Below, piece after piece: positions 41,753 to 51,721 of a stretch of 64,000 nucleotides of DNA. Source of the stretch: Pseudomonadales bacterium (GTDB taxonomy: Bacteria > Pseudomonadota > Gammaproteobacteria > Pseudomonadales > Azotimanducaceae); contig JANQKS010000030.1 in assembly GCA_028281005.1 (NCBI GenBank), positions 1 to 64,000 on the forward strand. The letters run 5' to 3'. The notes beneath the pieces are model-generated. The model was given only the letters and a program-made list of their open reading frames with translations. It ran no database searches and had not been told where the DNA came from. Every line of letters begins with the position of its first letter. Position 1 is the stretch's first letter. A program made the translations under genes and the position numbers.

Positions 41753-43636
41753 CTACCGCCGTACCGCCGACAACATGGTTTGAAATAAGACATCCGCCAC
41801 GCTGATGAGTTGGGCGGTCGCTTGATAAGCTTGCTGGTAGCGCAGCATATTGGCTGCCTCTTCATCAAGGTTTACGCCGGAGACCGCCAGTTGATCGTTA
41901 ATAGACTGCTCGGTGATGGCGTTTTGCGCTGTGAGATTAATTTCAGCGCGGCGCGTGACAGTGCTCACCTCAGACACCAGGTTGCCATAACTTTCCCGCA
42001 CACTGGTGGTACCGCCCGCCAATACATCGCGCTCCAGGACGCTGGCCAACTCCAAGGCGTTGCGGTTATCGCCCACACCACCGGCATTTGACCGCACCAC
42101 AAACTGATCTCCGGCCTCTGGTGTACCGTCGATACGTAGTCGCCAACCATTGATGTCAATGGGCCCACCAGGGCTGTAAGCAAATGAGCCTGCGCCGTTA
42201 ATGCTGAAGTTATTCGGGTCGATAAATTCGATGGTGACGGTGTTAAGCAGGTTAGGATTTGCAGGATCCAATACCTCTTCACCCACCACCGCGCCAGTGC
42301 CGGTATTGGCCAACTCCGCGGCGCTGCGGATGGGAAAAGCCGCGGCAATCCCTTCCGGGCTGGTCACTTGTACCCCAAAGCCAACCGCCGCACCGTAAGT
42401 GGGACGAATTAAAAATTGATCCCCGGCCGCGGGTGCACTGTTCACGACTATGGACACACCGTCGGCAACAAACGGATCACCCACCGTGCCACTTCCCGCC
42501 AGCGCAACGGCTGTGCCGGTATCGCGGCGGGTTAAGGTGTAGTTGGCGCCGTCATAAGCCAGCAGATAGTCCGCATTGGTGAGGTTGGACACATCGGTCA
42601 CTGCGACCGAGAAGTCACCGCTGCCGGTATTTTGCGCGCGGGGTAACACCTGAGGCTCACCCACGGCAAAAAAGTCACCGCCGAGATTACCTTGCAGATC
42701 CATCCCTACGCTGTGCTGTGCGTTCAGGGTTTCCGTGAGGGCAATCGCCATTTGGCCCAGAGAATTCATGCTCGGATCGAGCATTTCCCGGCGAAAGTTC
42801 ATCAACCCGCCGATCTCGCCGCCATCCACACTGATGGTGCTGACGCCTGCACTGCTCACCAATCCAAGCTCGGGGGTGGCAGTGCCAAAGTCGCCATTGA
42901 TCACCGTCAGCCGACTGGCTTGGTTACCTAACACCAAAGCCTGTCCACTGCCGACAAAGATGTTCACCGCACCATCGTTTTGCGTCACAACATCCACCGC
43001 TACTAACTCGGAGAGTTCTTGCAAGACCAGATCACGCTGATCCATGAGGTCGTTAGGCGTGCCGCCGTTGGCTGCCCCAGCCTCAAAAATGGCGGTGTTT
43101 AACGACGCCACCGATTCAGCCAGGGCGTTTACTTTCTGTACCGCGGCACCCATCCGCGCCGTCACCTCGGTGTTTTGCGCCTCTAGGCGTTGCTGCAGGG
43201 ATTGCACACGATCAGCCAGCGCGTTGGCCTGACCTAATGCAACCTGCCGCGCTGGTATGGAAGCCGGTGTATCTGCCACCGTCTGCAGCGCGTTGAAAAA
43301 CTCTTGTAGCGGTTGCGATAACCCGGTGTCGGAACTGGCCAAAAGACGGTCCAAACTCGACGACATTTGTGTAAACGCATCCAAACGGCTTTGTTGCGCC
43401 ACGTTGCTGCGCACTTGATTAACTTGAAACTGGTCAAGCACCCGCGACACGCTGGCAATCTCAACACCCTGGCCAATGATGTTGCCGCCCGAACCCACAC
43501 CGGGTACGGCCGCAAGATCTACCCGCTGACGGTTGTAACCCTCTGTACCCACGTTAGCGACGTTGTGACTGGTGGTCGCCAGCGCACGCTGAAAGGTTAA
43601 CAGGCCGGATAAGGATGTGTTTAGGAAATCTGCCAT
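41753..43636 (-). CDS. flgK: Hook-filament junction protein FlgK (HAP1)
   Basis: A 627-residue protein. N-terminal rod/hook motif 'LLTFQRALATTSHNVANVGT' and 'EGYNRQRVDLAAVPG' and C-terminal 'EEAANMLRYQQAYQATAQLI' are classical. The middle is variable. It is the first filament-junction protein and is coupled with flgL (2-bp gap). Confidence 0.95.
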   Translation of the reverse strand: MADFLNTSLSGLLTFQRALATTSHNVANVGTEGYNRQRVDLAAVPGVGSGGNIIGQGVEIASVSRVLDQFQVNQVRSNVAQQSRLDAFTQMSSSLDRLLASSDTGLSQPLQEFFNALQTVADTPASIPARQVALGQANALADRVQSLQQRLEAQNTEVTARMGAAVQKVNALAESVASLNTAIFEAGAANGGTPNDLMDQRDLVLQELSELVAVDVVTQNDGAVNIFVGSGQALVLGNQASRLTVINGDFGTATPELGLVSSAGVSTISVDGGEIGGLMNFRREMLDPSMNSLGQMAIALTETLNAQHSVGMDLQGNLGGDFFAVGEPQVLPRAQNTGSGDFSVAVTDVSNLTNADYLLAYDGANYTLTRRDTGTAVALAGSGTVGDPFVADGVSIVVNSAPAAGDQFLIRPTYGAAVGFGVQVTSPEGIAAAFPIRSAAELANTGTGAVVGEEVLDPANPNLLNTVTIEFIDPNNFSINGAGSFAYSPGGPIDINGWRLRIDGTPEAGDQFVVRSNAGGVGDNRNALELASVLERDVLAGGTTSVRESYGNLVSEVSTVTRRAEINLTAQNAITEQSINDQLAVSGVNLDEEAANMLRYQQAYQATAQLISVADVLFQTMLSAVRR

Positions 43637-43653
43637 GGCACGTTTTTAACTGC

Positions 43654-44130
43654 TCAAGTGTCCTGCAGGCTGGAGCTATTTATATCGGCTTTGCGCTGCA
43701 AAGCTTGAGTCTCGAGGCTGTCACGTTGCACCGCCTCATAAGTGTCAGCAGCAGCACGACCCACCGGAAAGCCAGTGTTTTTCCGGCTTTCCGGAGCATC
43801 GTCGACGTGAGTCGACGTGGCATTTGCAGGCCCAGCAGACACTCGGCTTGAGAACTGGTTCACAAGTAACTCTGCAATTCCCAGGCTCTGCCCTTGATTG
43901 AGCTGCAACGCAATCTGTTGATCAAACAAATCCCGATACATCTCGGATTGCTCGTTGTCCAAAATCCCTTCGCCGAGGCTGGCCTGGCGCATACTTTTGA
44001 GCAACATGTTGGTAAACACCGCGGAAAACTGGCGCGCGGCACTTTCAAGTTTCTCGCGTTCGGTGGCACCCGGTTCCGCGTTGATGGCCGCCAAGCTGTT
44101 GAAATCGGTGTAAACCGGTAGCGCTTGCAT
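43654..44130 (-). CDS. flgJ: FlgJ rod-cap protein, muramidase domain absent
   Basis: A 158-residue protein carrying only the rod-binding domain ('KLESAARQFSAVFTNMLLKS', 'LGEGILDNEQSEMYRDLFDQ', 'QIALQLNQGQSLGIAELLV'), after which the C-terminal 50 residues are low in structure. In Enterobacteria and Pseudomonas FlgJ is over 300 residues with a C-terminal glucosaminidase that opens the cell wall for the rod. Here flgK follows after 17 bp, so no room is left for it. Single-domain FlgJ is known in other lineages, which use a separate lytic enzyme. Confidence 0.9.
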   Translation of the reverse strand: MQALPVYTDFNSLAAINAEPGATEREKLESAARQFSAVFTNMLLKSMRQASLGEGILDNEQSEMYRDLFDQQIALQLNQGQSLGIAELLVNQFSSRVSAGPANATSTHVDDAPESRKNTGFPVGRAAADTYEAVQRDSLETQALQRKADINSSSLQDT

Positions 44131-44132
44131 CG

Positions 44133-45251
44133 CTAGATCACCAGCAGCTCAGCCCGTAAAGACCCGGCTTGTTTGAGGGCTTCCAGGATCGCCACCAAGT
44201 CCCCGGGTGCTGCGCCCACTTCATTCACCGCAGTCACAATGTCGTTGAGACTGACACCCGGCTCAAACAAGAACATACGGGCTTCGTCTTCCGTCACCTC
44301 TATCTGGCTGTCCGGCACAACGACCGTTTCGCCGCCACGATTAAACGGCGCCGGCTGACTGACGCCGAAGTCTTCGGAGATGGTCACCACCAGCGATCCA
44401 TGCGCCACCGCCGCCGGGTTTACGCGCACATGGGAACCGATCACCACCGTGCCAGTGCGCGAGTTCACAATGACCCGGGCCGGTGCTTGCCCGGGATTAA
44501 TCTCTAGGTTTTCCAGCACCGATAAATAAGCAATCCGTTGCCCCGGGTCCTGCGGCGCTTGCACTTCGACCGACACCGCGTCAAGCGGGCGCGCAGTGCC
44601 CGGGCCCATTTCCGCATTGACGCGGGCTGCCAGACGCGTAGCACTGGTGAAATCAGGGGTATGTAAATTGAGGGTGACGGTCGGCCGGGCAGTAAAATCC
44701 GAGACCACAGCTCGTTCCACCGTGGCGCCGTTCGGAACGCGTCCAACACTGGGCACGTTGACCGATATGCGCGAGCCATCCTGACCGCTGACGCCCATAC
44801 CACCCACAACCAGATTACCCTGGGCGATGGCGTAGACGTTTCCGTCTAAGCCTTTTAACGGCGTGACCAACAAACTACCACCGCGCAAGCTGCGCGCATT
44901 GCCAATCGACGACACCGTGATGTCGATGGCCTGCCCGGGTTTGGCAAACGCCGGTAGATCGGCATGCACAGAAACCGCAGCGACGTTTTTCAGCTGCGGG
45001 TCGATCCCAGGAGGAATGGCGATCCCCAATTGCAGCAACATGTTTTTCAACGCTTGCACGGTAAATGGCGCTTGGGAAGTCTGATCGCCGGTGCTGTCCA
45101 AACCCACCACCAAACCAAAACCGATCAGCTGGTTGTTGCGCACACCGGCTACACCCGCCACATCCTTTATCCGCTCGGCCTGTACGTGGGTCGCCACTGA
45201 AAGGGTCAACAGCGCCGCCACAAGAGCCAGATATTTAGACCACACTGACAT
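44133..45251 (-). CDS. flgI: Flagellar P-ring protein FlgI
   Basis: A 372-residue periplasmic protein. I start it at ATG 45251, which has AGGAGGGG before it, giving a clean signal peptide ('[19 protein letters not shown]', cleaved after Ala-Glu region). Family blocks '[20 protein letters not shown]', '[19 protein letters not shown]', and '[20 protein letters not shown]' are intact. It needs FlgA to assemble. It overlaps no neighbour by more than a few bases. Confidence 0.95.
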   Translation of the reverse strand: MSVWSKYLALVAALLTLSVATHVQAERIKDVAGVAGVRNNQLIGFGLVVGLDSTGDQTSQAPFTVQALKNMLLQLGIAIPPGIDPQLKNVAAVSVHADLPAFAKPGQAIDITVSSIGNARSLRGGSLLVTPLKGLDGNVYAIAQGNLVVGGMGVSGQDGSRISVNVPSVGRVPNGATVERAVVSDFTARPTVTLNLHTPDFTSATRLAARVNAEMGPGTARPLDAVSVEVQAPQDPGQRIAYLSVLENLEINPGQAPARVIVNSRTGTVVIGSHVRVNPAAVAHGSLVVTISEDFGVSQPAPFNRGGETVVVPDSQIEVTEDEARMFLFEPGVSLNDIVTAVNEVGAAPGDLVAILEALKQAGSLRAELLVI

Positions 45252-45259
45252 AACCCCTC

Positions 45260-45928
45260 CTACAACAATGACCACGGCGAGTTAAAGAAGCGCGCCAAAA
45301 ACCCCATGCGGTTGGCGTCGTTGATCGGGCCTTTGCCTGAGTAGCTAATTTTTGACTCAGCGATACGGTCTGAGCGCACCGCGTTATTCGTGTCGATGTC
45401 CTGCGGCCGCACAATGCCGGTGACCGACACGAATTCATCCCCTTGATTGAGTGTGATCAGTTTTTTACCGCGAATCAGTAGGTTACCGTTCGGATAACGG
45501 TGCGCCACGGTGACCGCAACGCTACCGGCCAACGAGTTGCTCTGTGTGCTTTCACCGCTGCCGGAAAAATCACTGGCGCCATCGAGGGAACCTTGCAGCA
45601 TGGGTGTACCGCCATATGTTAAAGGCCGGCCAAATAAGGTGGGATTGGCGTTGTCGACGTTGGTCTCTTTTGAGGTGGAGGTGCTGGAGGATTTACTCGC
45701 ATCTGTCTGCTCAACTAACAACACCGTCAAAATGTCACCCACGTTGTGGGCTTTAACGTCGTCGAACAACGAGAAGCCACGCGCCTCGCTGTAGATCGCA
45801 CCCGCCACCGGTGTAGGCTCCTGATACTCCGGGTAATCCACCGTGAAGTCTTGTTGGGGTTTACTCGGCATAGAGAAACACCCAGCCAGTCCCAGCAATA
45901 AAAATACAAGTGTTAAGCGGTGCAACAT
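45260..45928 (-). CDS. flgH: Flagellar L-ring lipoprotein FlgH
   Basis: A 222-residue outer-membrane lipoprotein. A signal peptide with lipobox 'LAGC' (Cys17) starts it; family blocks '[20 protein letters not shown]', '[20 protein letters not shown]' and 'GVVRPQDID' type '[20 protein letters not shown]' follow. It forms the bushing in the outer membrane. Confidence 0.95.
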   Translation of the reverse strand: MLHRLTLVFLLLGLAGCFSMPSKPQQDFTVDYPEYQEPTPVAGAIYSEARGFSLFDDVKAHNVGDILTVLLVEQTDASKSSSTSTSKETNVDNANPTLFGRPLTYGGTPMLQGSLDGASDFSGSGESTQSNSLAGSVAVTVAHRYPNGNLLIRGKKLITLNQGDEFVSVTGIVRPQDIDTNNAVRSDRIAESKISYSGKGPINDANRMGFLARFFNSPWSLL

Positions 45929-45940
45929 GTCAAAGATGGC

Positions 45941-46726
45941 CTATAGGTTGTTGTTGACGTACTGCAACATCTGATCGCTGGTAGAGATGGCTTTGGAGCT
46001 CATCTCATAAGCGCGCTGGGTTTCTATCATGGTCACCAGCTCCTCAACGACGTTGACGTTAGAGCCTTCCAGATAGCCTTGGGAAATGGTGCCGAGGCCA
46101 TTTAGGCCGGCCGTGCCGGGGCTCGGTGGCCCACTGGAAGCCGTTTCCAGGTAGAGATTTTCCCCTCTTGGCTGCAGACCGCCGGGGTTGATGAAATCAG
46201 TGAGCTGCAGAGTCCCCACCGTCAACGGTGCAGCTTGCCCCGCCACCGTGGCGGAAATGATGCCGTCCGAACCTACCGTAATGTTTTGCACGCCCGGGGG
46301 GATGTTGATGCCCGGCTGCACCGTATAGCCGCTTGCAGTGACCAGCTGACCCTCTGAATCAATTTGAAATGAGCCATCCCGGGTGTAGGCGGTGGAGCCG
46401 TCGGGCAATAAGATCTCAAAGAAGCCACGGCCCTGTATGGCCATATCCAAACCGTTGTCGGTGCGATTCAAACTTCCCTGAGTGAAGGTACGTTCATTCG
46501 CCACCACGCGCACACCGGTACCAAGATGCAACCCGGAGGAGGCTTCGGTGTCTTGTGAGGTCTGCCCACCCGCCTGCTGCACGTTCTGATACAACAAGTC
46601 TTCAAACACCGGGCGGCCACGTTTAAAGGCGGTGGTGCTGGCGTTGGCTAAGTTGTTTGCCACTACCGCCATACGCGTTTGTTGCGCGTCCAAACCGGTT
46701 TTAGCTGCCCATAGTCCTATGTTCAT
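45941..46726 (-). CDS. flgG: Distal rod protein FlgG
   Basis: A 261-residue rod protein. '[20 protein letters not shown]' at the N-terminus and '[20 protein letters not shown]' at the C-terminus form the axial coiled domain. The D1 part has '[18 protein letters not shown]'. It is standard in length and position between flgF and flgH. Confidence 0.95.
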   Translation of the reverse strand: MNIGLWAAKTGLDAQQTRMAVVANNLANASTTAFKRGRPVFEDLLYQNVQQAGGQTSQDTEASSGLHLGTGVRVVANERTFTQGSLNRTDNGLDMAIQGRGFFEILLPDGSTAYTRDGSFQIDSEGQLVTASGYTVQPGINIPPGVQNITVGSDGIISATVAGQAAPLTVGTLQLTDFINPGGLQPRGENLYLETASSGPPSPGTAGLNGLGTISQGYLEGSNVNVVEELVTMIETQRAYEMSSKAISTSDQMLQYVNNNL

Positions 46727-46751
46727 TGCTTTACCCTCTTATTCTTTGTGG

Positions 46752-47492
46752 TTACGACAAACGCATAATGCTGGCAGCGGCCTGGGCATTTTCATTCGCG
46801 GTGTCGATCAGGCGCACTTGTAACTCAAACTGACGCGCCAACTCGATCATGTTGACCATGGCATCCACCGGATTGACGTTGCTGGCCACCAGCACACCGC
46901 TGGTTAGCTTGACGTTGGCGTCCGCCGGTGCGGTGCTGCCGTCCGCCATGGTCATAAGGCCGTCGTCCCGCTTAACCAGCTCCGCCGGTTGGGGATTGAC
47001 CAGCTTGATGCGATCCAAGCTGGCGGCAGTCTCCGGCCCCTGACCCAAGGCGATGATTGATACCGTACCGTCGCCGCCGATGGTCAGCTTAGTATTGGGC
47101 GGCACCGCCACGGGGCCACCCTCACCCAACACCGGGTGGCCAGCGCCGTTGGTGAGAATACCCACGGAGTCGACCCGTAAATCACCGGCCTTGGTATACG
47201 CTTCCGAACCATCCGGTGCTTGCACCGCTATCCAGCCGCTGCCGTCTACCGCCACATCCATGGGATTGCCGGTACTCACCAGCGCACCTTTGGCGTTGCT
47301 CCAACCACCGTGCTGCACTTGCGCGTTAACCCGGGTGTCATAACCCGGGCCTTGGACCGGAATACTTTCAAAGTCCGTTAAGTTAGCGCGAAAGCCGACT
47401 GTGCTGGCATTTGCGAGGTTGTGGCTGTTGACGGCCTGGGCGAGCATGATCTGCTTCGCACCGGTCATCGCTACGTAGGCCAATTCATCCAT
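46752..47492 (-). CDS. flgF: Proximal rod protein FlgF
   Basis: A 246-residue protein with the axial N-terminus 'TGAKQIMLAQAVNSHNLANA' and C-terminus 'NPVDAMVNMIELARQFELQV'. The DUF-like middle 'PMDVAVDGSGWIAVQAPDGS' is typical of the flagellar rod/hook family. It follows flgE by 52 bp. Confidence 0.95.
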   Translation of the reverse strand: MDELAYVAMTGAKQIMLAQAVNSHNLANASTVGFRANLTDFESIPVQGPGYDTRVNAQVQHGGWSNAKGALVSTGNPMDVAVDGSGWIAVQAPDGSEAYTKAGDLRVDSVGILTNGAGHPVLGEGGPVAVPPNTKLTIGGDGTVSIIALGQGPETAASLDRIKLVNPQPAELVKRDDGLMTMADGSTAPADANVKLTSGVLVASNVNPVDAMVNMIELARQFELQVRLIDTANENAQAAASIMRLS

Positions 47493-47544
47493 TGCGGTTG
47501 TCCGTTACCTTCTACTCAGTCAATTTCTTCTATTCGTTTATCGA

Positions 47545-48762
47545 TTAACGAATGTTGATGATGGTTTGGGTGATGGCGTCCGCGGTGGAGATCACCTGAG
47601 CGTTAGCCTGGAAATTGCGCTGGGCAGTGATCATGTTGACCAACTGATCGGTGAGATCGACGTTGGAAGCCTCCAACGCGCCTGACTGGATCAAGCCAAA
47701 ACTGGCGGTACCGGCTTCGCCACGCAGGGCGTCACCTGAGGCAAAAGTTTCCACCCAGTTGGTATCGCCGACCTGGCCTAGATTCTCCAAGCTGGCGAAA
47801 TTAGACAACGCCACCTTACCAATCTCGTCAGCTCGGCCGTTGGTGAACCGTGCAAACACCACACCAGATTGATCCACTTCAATTCCCGTTAGGCGACCAG
47901 AGGCAAAACCATCTTGCGCCAAGGTGTTAACGCCGTAAGAACCACCAAATTGTGTGGTCAGCTGCAGATCCAAATCCAAGTTAATGGGGCTGGCGCCGTT
48001 ACCGGGATCATAGGGCGGGTTGGTGATCACACCTGTGGCTGGGGTCACCAGTTGGCCGGTGGCGTCAAACGTCACCGCGTTAGCACCACCTACCGCGTTG
48101 CCGTCAACAAAAACTCGGGTATCCCAAGTATTGGGTGCCGCACTGCGGATGAAATACACCGATGCGGTGTGGGTCGCCCCCAGAGAATCGTAGATTGTCG
48201 TTGAGGTGGTGTGGTTAAAGCTCAGTGGATCATTGGGATCAAACACACCAACCGCCGGCACCGTGGCATCAGCCGGCAGGTTAACACCTAAGGTGATCTC
48301 AGCCGTTGGCTGCGGCGGATTCTGTCCGGTTAGCAAGCGCAAATCCTGCAAACCACCGGTGTTAAACGCACCATTCCCCAGCGACGGGTAAACCTGCAAG
48401 CGCCGCCCGTCAGCGTCACCCACGTATCCGTCGCGGTTAACGGAAAAAGCACCCGCTCGGGTATAACTTAAACTGCCGTTCTCACTTAAGGTGAAGAAGC
48501 CTTCACCGGCAATGGCCAGATCCAGACTGTTGCCGGTGAAATCAATGTTGCCTTGGTCAAACTGTTGGGCAACGCTGTTGAGGCGCACGCCACTACCGGT
48601 GGAATTAGCCGCCAGCGACTCTGAACTGACCGCATAAACTTCCGCAAACTCGCTGCGCGACTTTTTAAAGCCGTTGGTATTGGAGTTGGCAATGTTGTTT
48701 GCGGTGACTCCCAAATCATCCGAGGCGGCGCTCAGGCCGCTGAGTGCTATGGTAAATGGCAT
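47545..48762 (-). CDS. flgE: Flagellar hook protein FlgE
   Basis: A 405-residue hook protein with the axial N-terminus ('GLSAASDDLGVTANNIANSN') and C-terminus ('LVNMITAQRNFQANAQVIST'). A FlgE D2 domain lies between (about 150-300, 'FNHTTSTTIYDSLGATHTAS'). The length is close to the E. coli protein. Its cap flgD is upstream and its length is set by FliK. Confidence 0.95.
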   Translation of the reverse strand: MPFTIALSGLSAASDDLGVTANNIANSNTNGFKKSRSEFAEVYAVSSESLAANSTGSGVRLNSVAQQFDQGNIDFTGNSLDLAIAGEGFFTLSENGSLSYTRAGAFSVNRDGYVGDADGRRLQVYPSLGNGAFNTGGLQDLRLLTGQNPPQPTAEITLGVNLPADATVPAVGVFDPNDPLSFNHTTSTTIYDSLGATHTASVYFIRSAAPNTWDTRVFVDGNAVGGANAVTFDATGQLVTPATGVITNPPYDPGNGASPINLDLDLQLTTQFGGSYGVNTLAQDGFASGRLTGIEVDQSGVVFARFTNGRADEIGKVALSNFASLENLGQVGDTNWVETFASGDALRGEAGTASFGLIQSGALEASNVDLTDQLVNMITAQRNFQANAQVISTADAITQTIINIR

Positions 48763-48783
48763 GGTTAAGCTCCTCTTTATTGA

Positions 48784-49452
48784 TCACGCACCTATCCGTC
48801 GAACATCCGCCAGCGCCTGCTCACCGAGACCTTCAAGGTTCAGCAGCACGCCACCGACGTTGCCCAACGTGACACTGTCTACCCGAGCTTCAATTAGCAT
48901 CGGGACCTGTTCGTTCACGCCCGCGGTCGCGGAAATGGCTTCCAATTGATAGTTACCCGGCGGCATACGCTCGCCGCTGGCGTTGAGACCGTCCCACTCA
49001 AAACGCACCAGACCGGCGTCTTGAGTGCCAAGCTCCAGACGCCTTACCAACACGCCGTTGGCATCTTTGACTTGTATGGCTAAAGATCCTGTGCTGCTCG
49101 GCAACTCCACCGCACCCGCTAAAGGAGCGTTGTTCGACAACACTCCAACATCTCGCGGCACCAACACACTGCGATCGATCAGCCCGGATGCCTGCAATGC
49201 TTGATCGGAGTACAGCGAATTGGCCAGGGATCCGAACGATTGCTGTAAATCTTCTATCCCGGAGACGGTGCCGAACTGCGCCAACTGGCCAAGAAAGTCG
49301 CCGTTTTCCATGGGTTTAAACGGATCCTGATTGCGAAACTGCGCAATCATCAACTCTAAAAAAGCATCCTGATTGAGGCGTCCTTGGGATTGCGGCGCGG
49401 TGGTTTGCGGCCGGGCTAAGCCAAGTTCCGTTATCGTATTTACATCCAGCAT
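48784..49452 (-). CDS. flgD: Hook-capping protein FlgD
   Basis: A 222-residue scaffold for hook growth. N-terminal 'LNQDAFLELMIAQFRNQDPF' and 'KPMENGDFLGQLAQFGTVSG' are the family signature. The C-terminal part is an FnIII/Tudor-like hybrid ('RFEWDGLNASGERMPPGNYQ'). It is upstream of flgE. Confidence 0.95.
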   Translation of the reverse strand: MLDVNTITELGLARPQTTAPQSQGRLNQDAFLELMIAQFRNQDPFKPMENGDFLGQLAQFGTVSGIEDLQQSFGSLANSLYSDQALQASGLIDRSVLVPRDVGVLSNNAPLAGAVELPSSTGSLAIQVKDANGVLVRRLELGTQDAGLVRFEWDGLNASGERMPPGNYQLEAISATAGVNEQVPMLIEARVDSVTLGNVGGVLLNLEGLGEQALADVRRIGA

Positions 49453-49475
49453 GAGACGACCTTAGTGATGTGCGG

Positions 49476-49883
49476 CTACTGACCCATGCGCAGCGTGCCG
49501 AGCATGAGTTCCTTGGTGGTATTGAGAATTTCGATGTTGCTTTGGAAAGAGCGTGCCGCCGATAACATGTCAACCATCTGCTCGATGGCATTCACGTTGG
49601 AGGCGTAGACATAACCTTCTTCGTTGGCCAGCGGATGATCCGGCTGATATCGCTGTACTGGAGGTGCGTTACTTTCCACAACGTCCAAAACGCGCACACC
49701 CGCTGACTCCGGTCCTTGGCCCACCATGTAGGATGAAAATACCGGGTGCCGGGAGCGATACACATCTTCCGCCTGGGTAGCGATGCTTTCCGCATTGGCC
49801 AAATTGCTGGAAGTGGTATTCAGGCGCAGGCTTTGCGCACGCATGCCGGAACCGGCCAAATCAAACACATCAAACATACTCAT
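49476..49883 (-). CDS. flgC: Proximal rod protein FlgC
   Basis: A 135-residue rod protein ('LAGSGMRAQSLRLNTTSSNL', 'PDHPLANEEGYVYASNVNAI', 'SARSFQSNIEILNTTKELML'). It overlaps flgB by four bases (ATGA). Confidence 0.95.
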   Translation of the reverse strand: MSMFDVFDLAGSGMRAQSLRLNTTSSNLANAESIATQAEDVYRSRHPVFSSYMVGQGPESAGVRVLDVVESNAPPVQRYQPDHPLANEEGYVYASNVNAIEQMVDMLSAARSFQSNIEILNTTKELMLGTLRMGQ

Positions 49884-50299
49884 CGTTGGCCTCCTTTGAG
49901 GGCATTACGGATGCCGCTGAATTTGCGGCCTAACAACATCAGGCTGACCTGATACTCCACCGCGTTGCGCGCGAACTTAGCCTGCTCGACTTCAGCTTCC
50001 ACGGTGTTGCCGTCTAAGGTGGGTTGATAGGGGTTGCGGTACAGCAAATCCCCTTGGCTATAGCTGCCGCCTACGCCGATGTGCCTAGCGTGAGTCTTGC
50101 GCAATCCAACGCCGTCGCCTTGGGTGCCGCTCTGGCTCTTGAGTACCTGCTGGAAATCCAGATCCCGTGCTTTGAAATTTGGGGTATCGGTATTGGCCAG
50201 GTTCGACGCCAGCACGCGACTGCGTGCGCTGCGAAACATCAGGGCATCGTCATGAATGCCCAAGGCTCTGTCGATGATGGATGTGATGGATGCCGACAT
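49880..50299 (-). CDS. flgB: Proximal rod protein FlgB
   Basis: A 139-residue rod protein ('ALMFRSARSRVLASNLANTD', 'TPNFKARDLDFQQVLKSQ', 'GNTVEAEVEQAKFARNAVEY'). First gene of the flgBCDEFGHIJKL operon, behind a sigma-54 promoter. Confidence 0.95.
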   Translation of the reverse strand: MSASITSIIDRALGIHDDALMFRSARSRVLASNLANTDTPNFKARDLDFQQVLKSQSGTQGDGVGLRKTHARHIGVGGSYSQGDLLYRNPYQPTLDGNTVEAEVEQAKFARNAVEYQVSLMLLGRKFSGIRNALKGGQR

Positions 50300-50337
50300 G
50301 GTGTCGCTCGTTTAATGGCTGTTTACGCCTACAACGG

Positions 50338-50353
50338 AGCAACCTTTGTGCCA
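50338..50353 (-). promoter_or_regulatory. Sigma-54 promoter of the flgB operon
   Basis: On the minus strand TGGCAC-N5-TTGCT, an exact consensus match, about 40 bp before the flgB ATG. It marks the right boundary of the flagellar regulon. Confidence 0.85.
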
Positions 50354-50418
50354 ACTATTTAAGTCACTGATTTACATGACCTTTTGGATTTAGAACGGCT
50401 GATCGGACCCAGCATGCG

Positions 50419-50488
50419 GCAAGGGTGTGCCGCCGCGACGGCAAGCCACGGCCAGCGCTTGCCGCTAGCTGGAGAGAGCGACCCTTGC
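50419..50488. terminator. Nested inverted repeats at the end of the flavoprotein gene
   Basis: GCAAGGGT (50419-50426) pairs with ACCCTTGC (50481-50488), and inside it GGCAAGC (50440-50446) pairs with GCTTGCC (50457-50463). The outer arm abuts the stop codon of the flavoprotein gene and could isolate it from the flgB promoter. No T-run is present. Confidence 0.4.
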
Positions 50489-51634
50489 TTAGGCGGGACC
50501 ACCCAACATCATCTCTTGGGGCGACAACCCCAAAAACACCCGCCCGGCATCTTCGATATTGTGGGGAGCAACGGTGGTGTGCTGCCCAACTACGCGCACG
50601 TCCCGCATGATGCGTTCCAGCGCAAATCCCTTTTGATTGGCGGTAGTACCGGCTGCATCACACAAGAGACTCACTGCCTCGATGCAAGCGCGCACCGAAT
50701 CAGAACAGGCCAGTTGAAACACCGCGCGATCATGGGTACTGATGTGCGCCTTGGTCTGTACTTGCTGCCACATCTTTTCTATTTCCGCCATGACATGCGC
50801 ACGGCCCGCGCGTAAACGCACTTCCGCTTCCGCCACCGCGCGCTGGGCGCGTGGCCGATCTTTGAGACCGCGGCGGGAAAAGCGCGGTAACTTACCCCCC
50901 GCCAATTCAACAAATGCATCGATAGCCGCCCGCGTGACACCCCAGGCCACGCCCATCTTGTTGTAAGACAGGCGGGAGCCCAATGGAAAATTCAGTAGGG
51001 GTGAGTCATGTTTGGCAGCCCCCAAAGGCAACACCAACCGCGACGCGGGAATCTCCACCGCATCGACGGTGACGTCATGGGAACCGGATCCACACAGGCC
51101 GCTGGTGTGCCAAGTATCAATGATCTGAAAATGAGGCTGTTCGATCATTGCATAAAAGTTGGGCAGCCCTTCCACCATCTCCCCGTCTTCCCACACCCGC
51201 ACAGTGGCACCAAACAGTTGGCTGTTGTGGCAGCCGCTGACAAACTGCCACTGGCCGGAAATACGGTATCCCCCAGCGATCTTGTCAGCCCGCCCCACCG
51301 CCGCGGTAGAGCTGCACATCACCACCATCGGGTCGGCCACCAGCTCTAGGCATTCTTTAAACCCAGGGGTGATTAAACTGAACGACTCAATGCCAATCAT
51401 GAGATTCCAGGCCGCGCTGCCATCGGCATAGGCAATGGCTTCAATAGTTTCCACCTGGGTCATCGGCGTATCCGCCGAGCCATAACAGTCTTGTGTAGCG
51501 GCTATCCGATACAACCCTTCACGGGCAAACGCTTGGGCAACCTCTGGTGCAAGATAACGTTGCTGTTCGCTGGCATCCGCATGTTCGCGCACCAGTGTTT
51601 GCAATGACCTCGCACGCTCTACTGCTGTAGACAT
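50489..51634 (-). CDS. Acyl-CoA dehydrogenase-fold flavin monooxygenase-like protein
   Basis: A 381-residue protein from ATG 51634; longer versions would run across the divergent promoter region. The fold is acyl-CoA dehydrogenase: an N-terminal helical part ('YLAPEVAQAFAREGLYRIAA'), a central beta part with 'RISGQWQFVSGCHNSQLFGA' and 'DTWHTSGLCGSGSHDVTVDA', and a C-terminal helical domain ('LLCDAAGTTANQKGFALERI'). The pattern is that of group D flavin monooxygenases (HsaA/HpaH-like), which use reduced flavin from a partner. The catalytic Glu of true dehydrogenases is not evident. The substrate is unknown. It is divergent from the P1 peptidase gene. Confidence 0.8.
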   Translation of the reverse strand: MSTAVERARSLQTLVREHADASEQQRYLAPEVAQAFAREGLYRIAATQDCYGSADTPMTQVETIEAIAYADGSAAWNLMIGIESFSLITPGFKECLELVADPMVVMCSSTAAVGRADKIAGGYRISGQWQFVSGCHNSQLFGATVRVWEDGEMVEGLPNFYAMIEQPHFQIIDTWHTSGLCGSGSHDVTVDAVEIPASRLVLPLGAAKHDSPLLNFPLGSRLSYNKMGVAWGVTRAAIDAFVELAGGKLPRFSRRGLKDRPRAQRAVAEAEVRLRAGRAHVMAEIEKMWQQVQTKAHISTHDRAVFQLACSDSVRACIEAVSLLCDAAGTTANQKGFALERIMRDVRVVGQHTTVAPHNIEDAGRVFLGLSPQEMMLGGPA

Positions 51635-51721
51635 CCCAATCCCCAATTCCCGATATGTCAAACCCAGAGTAGCAATCCCCACAGTAGAGATCGAGCGGCG
51701 AGCACAATACACTCTTAACGC

